A model generated the notes under the pieces. It saw nothing but the letters and a program-made list of their open reading frames with translations. It was not told where the DNA came from and ran no database searches. From Haemaphysalis longicornis (taxonomy: Eukaryota; Arthropoda; Arachnida; Ixodida; Ixodidae): a DNA stretch of 64,000 nt. Made by a program: the position numbers and the translations under genes. Of the stretch, positions 57,576 to 64,000 are shown one piece after another. The stretch lies in the NCBI GenBank assembly GCA_013339765.2, contig CM023457.1, positions 75,589,819 to 75,653,818 on the forward strand. The letters run 5' to 3'. Position 1 is the stretch's first letter; each line of letters begins with the position of its first letter.

Positions 57576-60200
57576 GAAAATTTTATAATAAAGTACCAAC
57601 TAGCTGTAACCCACACGTTGTGGACGAATGCGAACTCGGGAACAAGTGACCCCAAACAAAGCCGGGAGCCTCGCGTGGGGCGTGATGACATCCCCTGATC
57701 AAGGATTAGGCTTAGTTTTCTCCTGGTACACAGCACGCTATAATGTAATTGAACAATACGATAAGCAAGTTTGTGTCGAACACATTAATACGCACTGTAT
57801 TAGTTTTTAAGGTGAGAGCCTTAGGCGTCAATGTTTTATGGAACGCGTTGTGAGGTACAGAAAATCGCTTGTGAGCAAGCACAGAATCGCCCAGAAAATC
57901 GGAAAATCGGAGCGTGAGGCGTAAGCCGGGAATAGCGTTCCGGGAAATGGAAACGACAGTGCTGGAGAAGGTTCGTAATAGTGTCACTAGATAAGACACA
58001 GAGTACCGTCACTGAGGCACGCAGGTGAGCAACGGCGGCCATTTTGTGCTTATCAGTGTTGCCAGATTGCCGCTTCTGCGGACTCCCCGCTAACTTTGAG
58101 GAGGTCATTTGCAAACAACGCTGCCGGAGACGCAGGAATGCCTCCTCTTTGTATACACTTTGAAACTGAAATACAGCAAAGCGCGTTATCTTTCATTCCC
58201 GTTCGAAACGAAGCCAGTCGCGCGCAGCCGCAGATCAAGCAGGGCAAGCTGAGACCACCACAGTTGGCCGACACAGAACGCATAAACAACAAAATGGCGG
58301 TGCTCATGAACCGTCGCAGTCTAAAAATGTCACGTGATGGGAACTGACCAATGATCCCGGCGACGGCACGGAAAAACAGCAGAAAAGAGTGCCGATACTC
58401 TGTACCCATATCTAGTGACCCTAGTTCGGAAGAGCAGCGCGCGCCAGGAAAGCGAAACAGCCGCGCCGGAGGAAGGTAGGCTGCTGCCAATACAAGCCAC
58501 CTTGAGAGCTGAAGTATGCTCCCTAGAAATGTTAGCTGAAGGAACCAACGAGGACGAACAGGAGGTTCCAGGAGATGGTGAGCGAGCCGAACGAGGTTCC
58601 GAGGGCGCTGTCCACAGGGCTGGTCAAGTGGTGAATGGCGCGGCGGCAAAGTTTAACAGAAAGTCCTACAGCAGCTCAACAGATGGTACAACTAGCGTTC
58701 ACATTCTGAGAGAGGCATACGAATCCCACAAATTCTTTGCAGAGTTTGTTGGCTTTTCGTCTGTTTATTTATAAAGGTGTTGCTTTTATGAGAGTTCCAG
58801 GGTGCCAGCAGTCGGTTTTGTCGTTCTCGGTTTGTCTGTGCGTGTAAGTTTGTGGGCTCGTTGCTGTTTGTGCACCCGTCACTCCAGACGATCTGACACG
58901 ATAAAGCACCGTTAACTAACCTTTCTGGAGTGGTAGTTAACTGCTCTAAGCAGACACTCGATGAGTGATAGTTTCATTCTTTAGCGCATGCGTACTCGAT
59001 GTGTGCGCCCCCTCTGTTGTACGGCTAATGCAAAAGAGAGGGGTACGTGAGGCGGCGCTATGCACCAGAAAGAGGTTTACGTGCTAGCACTGGATTCGTT
59101 CCCAAACAGAAAATGATCAACTACGGAATATACTTCTGTAATACAATCTAGCACGAATTAAGAGAACCGGCGTCGGCAGGGCAAACGATACAGGAACCTA
59201 ACCGCTGTTTGTAAAGGGATAATTCGCACATCAAAGGGAAGAGACGCGAAAGACAGGAGGACGAGATTGACTCGTCGACAACAAGCCTGGCAAAGTAGGC
59301 ATAGTGAAAGAGTGTAAGAAAATCTGGCAGCCAAGTAGCTCGGTTGAGGCTTTCATTAGCGACTGGATGTTGGGAAACCTTAACATTGCAGAGTATCTGA
59401 AAAGGCCTATGACGACGGTGATGACGTCCACAACTTCGCGGCACCGAGTGAGACATCGCCAACATCGAAGCCCCACTTAATCGAACATGATTATTTGCTC
59501 CTGTCTGGTGGTTACGAAAGCCTCAGGTGCGGAAACAGCTTCCTGCACGATCTACCTGTGTAATCCTTTACTGGCTGGTTGTGAGGCTCCCCCAGCGCCC
59601 ACGCCGCGAAGACAGATCCCGTAACTATGCAATTACGTTGCGTAACAGAAATGCTCCCGGCAGAAACAACGCCACGCAGTGAAAGAGCCGAAAGCATCGA
59701 CCAGAAGGGGGTGGTTCAGGCGTCACAAGAGGGCTAAGATGTTATGCTGTTTGTTCATTCTTACGGTCGCTTTTATTTCCTTCGTTCTTTAGCTGGTTCC
59801 CAGCCATCTTGAAACTCTATGGAGGGGCCCGCTTTTGTTCTCGGGGCCGGAACGTTATGTAACGGGCTATTCTACGAACAAATTGCCACGTGCTGTTCCC
59901 TAAGCCCGGCGTCGAGTTAAGACTGCGCTGGAACGTTGAGCCGCTCCCCCGTTCAACAACAAGCTCTGTTTCAGTAAGGCCTGATGTTGGGCTTGTTGGT
60001 GTAAGTACACTTTTGAGCGGAAAACACTTTATATTTACAGGGGTGGAACACAAGACTTGTTGTGTGAGGTGAATTATGTATCTGTCCCCTGTTAATTTTA
60101 AAGCGCCCTCTGTTCAAAAGTAAACACTGCTTCGTTATTACCAGCTTCGATCACGAGTGGGATAGAGGTATTCTAATAATGGCGGCGTCAGTAGTAGTAG

Positions 60201-60531
60201 CCATCATCATCATCACCAGCCTATCTACGCCCACTGAAGGGCAGCAAAGGCCTCTCCCATAGATCTCCAATTATCCCGGTCCTGTGCTAACTGCGACCAA
60301 TTTATCTCCGCAAACTTCTTGATCTCATCCGCCCATCTAACTTTCTGCCTGCCCCCCCCCCCCCCCACGCTTGCTTCTCTAGGGATCCACTCTGTTACCC
60401 TTAATGACCAACGGTTATCTTGCCTTCGCATTACATGCCCCGCCCACGTCCATTTCTTCTTCTTAATTTCTATTAATATGTCCTTACCAAGTGTTTGTTC
60501 CCTGACCCACTCCGCTCTCTTCTTGTCCCTT
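60201..60531 (-). pseudogene. RTE-type LINE, 5'-truncated C-terminus
   Basis: The minus-strand frame reads WTWAGHVMRRQDNRWSLRVT, EWIPREA, then RWADEIKKFAEINW and AQDRDNWRSMGEAFA, ending ALQWA and a stop at 60225. This is the conserved C-terminal end of RTE-clade endonuclease/reverse-transcriptase proteins. The 3' end has a short (TGA)n tail typical of RTE elements. AGTAGTAGTAG-like sequence flanks both sides (60189-60200 and 60532-60543), a likely target duplication. A C14 run (60351-60364) inside the copy replaces coding sequence with poly-Gly. Confidence 0.88.
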
Positions 60532-62829
60532 AGTAGTAGTAGTAACACTTAGTAAGCAACAGGAGGACCCATGGTACGGGTAAGGCGGATGGTTTATTAG
60601 GAAGGGGGGCAGGGTCAATACAGAGAAAACATTATAACCTGCTACGGAGGGAGTTTTCCATGGACACCGTGAACTTGCTTTTTTCAGTAATAGAATTCGC
60701 AAATTGCTAAGCAAGCGTGTTGAATACCTAAGACGTTGAACATTCGTAACGTTAATATCTTAGACATTTTTAAAGCCATAAATTTTAATCCTAATTGGTG
60801 TTTGTCTGAGGTACAGTGGGTAAAACAATTGTCTATCACACAGCTTTCGAAGTTTCAGACTTATCCTGCCTCGACCGAGCGGGATTTGCAGAAAACTACT
60901 GCGGCGTTCTCAAGTCTAAGCCCACGCCTTTTTCTCCAACGTACTTGTAAAGGGTATGTTTCGGCAGTTTTCAAATGTAACTAGTCCAAGTTTAAATCGC
61001 TGTTATAGACAAGCGTTGTACCGAAAGTACATGATCTAATTCAATCAAGTAAAATTCCATGTAGTATTCCTCACTATACTGGTTGAAGAGGCTACATCTT
61101 ACTTCCTGAAATTTCCCAACAAAAGCGTCGAACCTTTTATAGATGTCGTTAAAATATGTTTTGTAGTTAAACTCAAGCTGGTCGCAGCAAAAGTATCGTG
61201 GATCGCCACCCGTTTTATGAAACTTAATTTCGAATTATAGGCAAGAGCACAGCTTCGGGATATATGCTCATTTCAACCATGGTTAGGGAATATTTGCACC
61301 AACTAGAGCGCCCAAAACTCACGTCGAGAGCCGGAATTAAAGCCTACATCAGGATCCCGTCGATGTAAAAAATTTGTATCCGGAAATAAAATTATTTCTC
61401 CCAACACAGAAAATTACAGAACTCGGTATGAAAACGGGTATGATGGCGGATCGTCACGCCATTATTAGATGACCCCCCACCCCCCTCCCCCCACTTAGTG
61501 GCTCTTGAACCGGATTCTTATAGATAGCGCCCTCTGTGGTTAGAGGATAACGCATTATTATATCAGCGTACCATCACCACTTCTCCCAGCGTGCGTGTCG
61601 TATACCTACGGGCGCAACCTGGCCTAATGTGCTCAAGTGAACGCTCTAAGTGCCGCGAACAACCTTTATTTGAACCACAATCCCCACCTTTATTCCCAGT
61701 TCCCACAAAAAAAGCCTTTTTTCCTCCTTGCTATGATAAAGTAGTCTATTCCATTTCTTTCCATTTTCGCTCGTCCTCGATTTCTCGGCTACTCAAATCA
61801 TACTTTTGGATAGCTGGAAAGCTGCGAAGGTTTTTTTTTTTTATGTAGTTCGACGCCTCCAACCGGCGTTTTGCGTCGCGTTGTGCGGAATGCACTTTCG
61901 TCCCATTTGCTGTCGCATTACTTTGAAGTCGCACCGCATAAGCCGATTATCCCGTTCTACGAGGACCTGGGAATTTTGCCACGATGGATCCCCGCCAAGT
62001 TGACACGACATTTACCGTTTACACGACGGCAGCGCCGGTCTGTGTGTTTCTCTATACCTCGAATCGCTCTGCGATTACTCGTGGCTCTTATTCTCGTCCC
62101 TGGAGGCGGCACAAACGCTTCGTTAGCAGTTTTTTTTTTTTTGCGTCAAGAAGATGTCTGCGTTCTCTTGGAAACAAACGGGGATGCTTTTTTTTTTTTA
62201 CTGTTATCGTACCGAGGAAAAGAACGGACCGTTTGCTGTCGCTGCTTTCGCCATGTTAGTGGGAACAAATGGGCCTCATTCATGTGCAGTCGGTGACGTG
62301 GCTAGGCGAGCTAAAAATCTGGCGGTCCCGTGTACGCAAAAAACACATCCGGTTGCAACCACAGAAAACCGGCCGTAAAGAAGTTAGAAGTAATGGAAGA
62401 GACATTGGCTGGGCTTATAGATGGCGTATAGGTATACACTCTTACATCTCGCAAGCGGGAACGGAACGAAGTCTCTCTCGCAGCGAGCTGCTACGTGGAG
62501 CCCAGTTCTCGCGACAACGGCATAATGGCTAACACCGGCCGCACTTTGCTTCGAAGTAGGTCGGCAACTACGTCTGTCCGAAATTAGCTCTCCCAGATGC
62601 AAGAAATCAGCCCGCACCGAACGAAAGATAAATTATGCGATGCATTTTAAAAATAACTGTAGCATCTCCTCTGATTTTGAGCGCTGAATGCAGGAAAAAA
62701 CGCCTTTTCGCAGGAAGGTTAATTAAAGGGTTAGAGAATTCCGGCGTGTTTTAAAATTCATATTGGGCTCACTTTGTCATGCCTCACTGATTTGTCGCTT
62801 TGAACGTGAAGAAAAAAAACTTTATATTA

Positions 62830-63115
62830 AGGAAAAAATAGTGGTTTCTGCGGACATCTGCCCCTTCTGTGTGACTCCTGCGCCAGAAGCTGACGTTAAA
62901 CACTTGTTGTGGACTTGTTCAGGTCTTAGAAACGCCAGAATCCAACACCTCCGAGGCACAGGGCTCCATCCTGGGAGACCCCCGATCTTAAGCGTTGGAT
63001 ATGGGGACCCCAGTACCGGTCTCTGCGTGCAACTGGTGCAATGTTGTACCTATAAACCTCCCTGTTATGCCGTAGGGCAATCTATCGCATTAAAAAAAAG
63101 AAAGCACCACCAGAC
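62830..63115 (+). pseudogene. LINE 3' fragment with zinc-knuckle remnant
   Basis: The plus-strand translation has ADICPFCVTPAPEADVKHLL then WTCSGLRNARIQHL, a C-X2-C-X8-H-X4-C pattern like the C-terminal knuckle of LINE polyproteins. It ends near an A-rich tail at 63092-63105. It is too short to assign a clade. Confidence 0.7.
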
Positions 63116-64000
63116 TTTTGGTGCCTGTTGAATTAAGTGAAACTCTCCTAGACAACACTACCTAAATAGAAATTTCCTCCCTTTGTATCACCATTCAAGG
63201 CATGATAGCTTAACCTCCCTTGCCGGGCAATGGCCGCAAAGAGACTAGCAAATGGCGCCAAAAAGCACCAACATGTCGCTTGCTCGACGAGAAAGAAAGA
63301 CCAACAGGCTTCTTGCTTGGATTCTCTGGCACTCATATTAGAAACAATTTCCATTAGAGCCACCGACCGAGTAAGTCCCAGCGCGCACCCACGGAGCGAC
63401 CACCATGTCCCCCCGTCATCTCTCATCTCGTACGCATGTCCCGTACCTTTCTCTCGTCGGTGCGCCTCTTCATAAAGGCTCGTTAATGTTTCAGCCTCTC
63501 GTTTGTTTTTTCCCCCAGCGGCGGCTGGCGCTCGCCGTTTCCACTCCTCTCCGCAACGGGCGTTTTGCACTCACCCTGGGCGCCGTGAGCGTGAACTTTT
63601 TCCCGTTCCGAGCAGCCATTGCCTCGCTCGCCTGTTTCTCACCCGCACCCTCCCTCCCTTCCCGGCTACTTCGTTCACGATGATGAGGAGTCCACGGCGC
63701 AAATTATGCAGCAGCCGGCGTTGCATGCACGCGCGTGTGCTGCTTACGGCCTTTATTATAGTTTGTTGCCGAGTGTAGTTAACGACCAACGTCCGAAATC
63801 ACATCTGTTTTCGTTTTTGTTCTCTGATTTCTCCCCCACCCTCTCTCTCTGTGTTTCTCTTTCTCTATATTTTTCTCTGTTCCTAGTCGCTTAGCATAAC
63901 CCCGGGAAGTCGCGGCCAGTGGACGAGTCGGACAACCGAAATGCGCTTGCGTTGTCTGTGGCTACCGCTCTGTTCATTCCAAGGTGGCACGAATGAATGC

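Larger units (their letters stand above)
57361..64000 (-). other. Intron upstream of E1 (at least 6.6 kb)
   Basis: No exon for domain I S1-S5 was found here; the conserved S4 and S5 blocks were looked for on the minus strand. It holds LINE fragments at 60201-60531 and 62830-63115 and a hairpin at 57501-57575. Overlapping open frames at 58053-58774 have no recognised domain. Confidence 0.65.

Noticed and set aside
58053..58774. 198-codon minus-strand frame and 119-codon plus-strand frame overlapping it
   Set aside because: Neither shows a recognisable domain or signal. They overlap in GC-rich DNA where long chance frames are common, and no promoter, splice or polyadenylation evidence was seen.
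59231..59476. VVDVITVVIGLF as possible domain I S3
   Set aside because: The flanking residues do not match IS2-S3 or IS4, there is no GT donor after it, and only about 12 residues resemble the family.

Overview
This window is animal nuclear DNA, almost certainly from a chelicerate and most likely a hard tick. It is dominated by one very large, intron-rich gene read on the minus strand: the pore-forming alpha-1 subunit of an L-type (Cav1) voltage-gated calcium channel, the orthologue of Drosophila Ca-alpha1D. Nineteen coding exons can be placed between 57360 and 525. They run, in transcription order, from the domain I pore loop (E1) to domain III S6 (E19). Both ends of the gene lie outside the window: domain I S1-S5 should lie above 64000, and domain IV and the C-terminus below position 1. 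Family-conserved blocks identify it: three pore glutamates (EEEE locus of domains I-III), the S4 Arg/Lys ladders of domains II and III, the beta-subunit interaction motif after IS6, and the L-type block NCELDKNQ after IIIS6.

Layout by coordinate: 525-5275 domain III S5, pore and S6 (E19-E16); 8284-18346 domain III S1-S4 and the end of the II-III loop (E15-E11); 21797-22135 a highly charged II-III loop exon (E10); 26008-30680 domain II S2-S6 (E9-E6); 38897-39057 IIS1 (E5); 41131-47142 the I-II linker with the beta-binding helix (E4, E3); 51177-57360 IS6 and the domain I pore (E2, E1). Exon phases agree at every junction except E10/E11. Two introns use GC-AG instead of GT-AG boundaries.

The introns (0.2-8.2 kb) make up about 95% of the window and are full of transposon debris: tRNA-derived SINEs of the kind common in ticks (best copies 16781-17151 and 37550-37791, both with target-site duplications); 5'-truncated LINE ends (11985-12880, 34166-34515, 60201-60531, 62830-63115); a 1.09-kb foldback element (14878-15964); a pogo/Tigger-like element with TA target duplication (45976-46498); a probable TIR element (34700-35812); a dispersed family carrying TGACGTCA octamers; several long hairpins; and many microsatellites. 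No other protein-coding gene, rRNA or functional tRNA was recognised.

The most unusual signals are a tandem array that repeats the 5' splice site of exon E16 three extra times inside the intron, the two GC donors, a II-III loop with adjoining poly-acidic and poly-arginine blocks, and residue changes at the dihydropyridine site (IIIS5) and the domain I pore.
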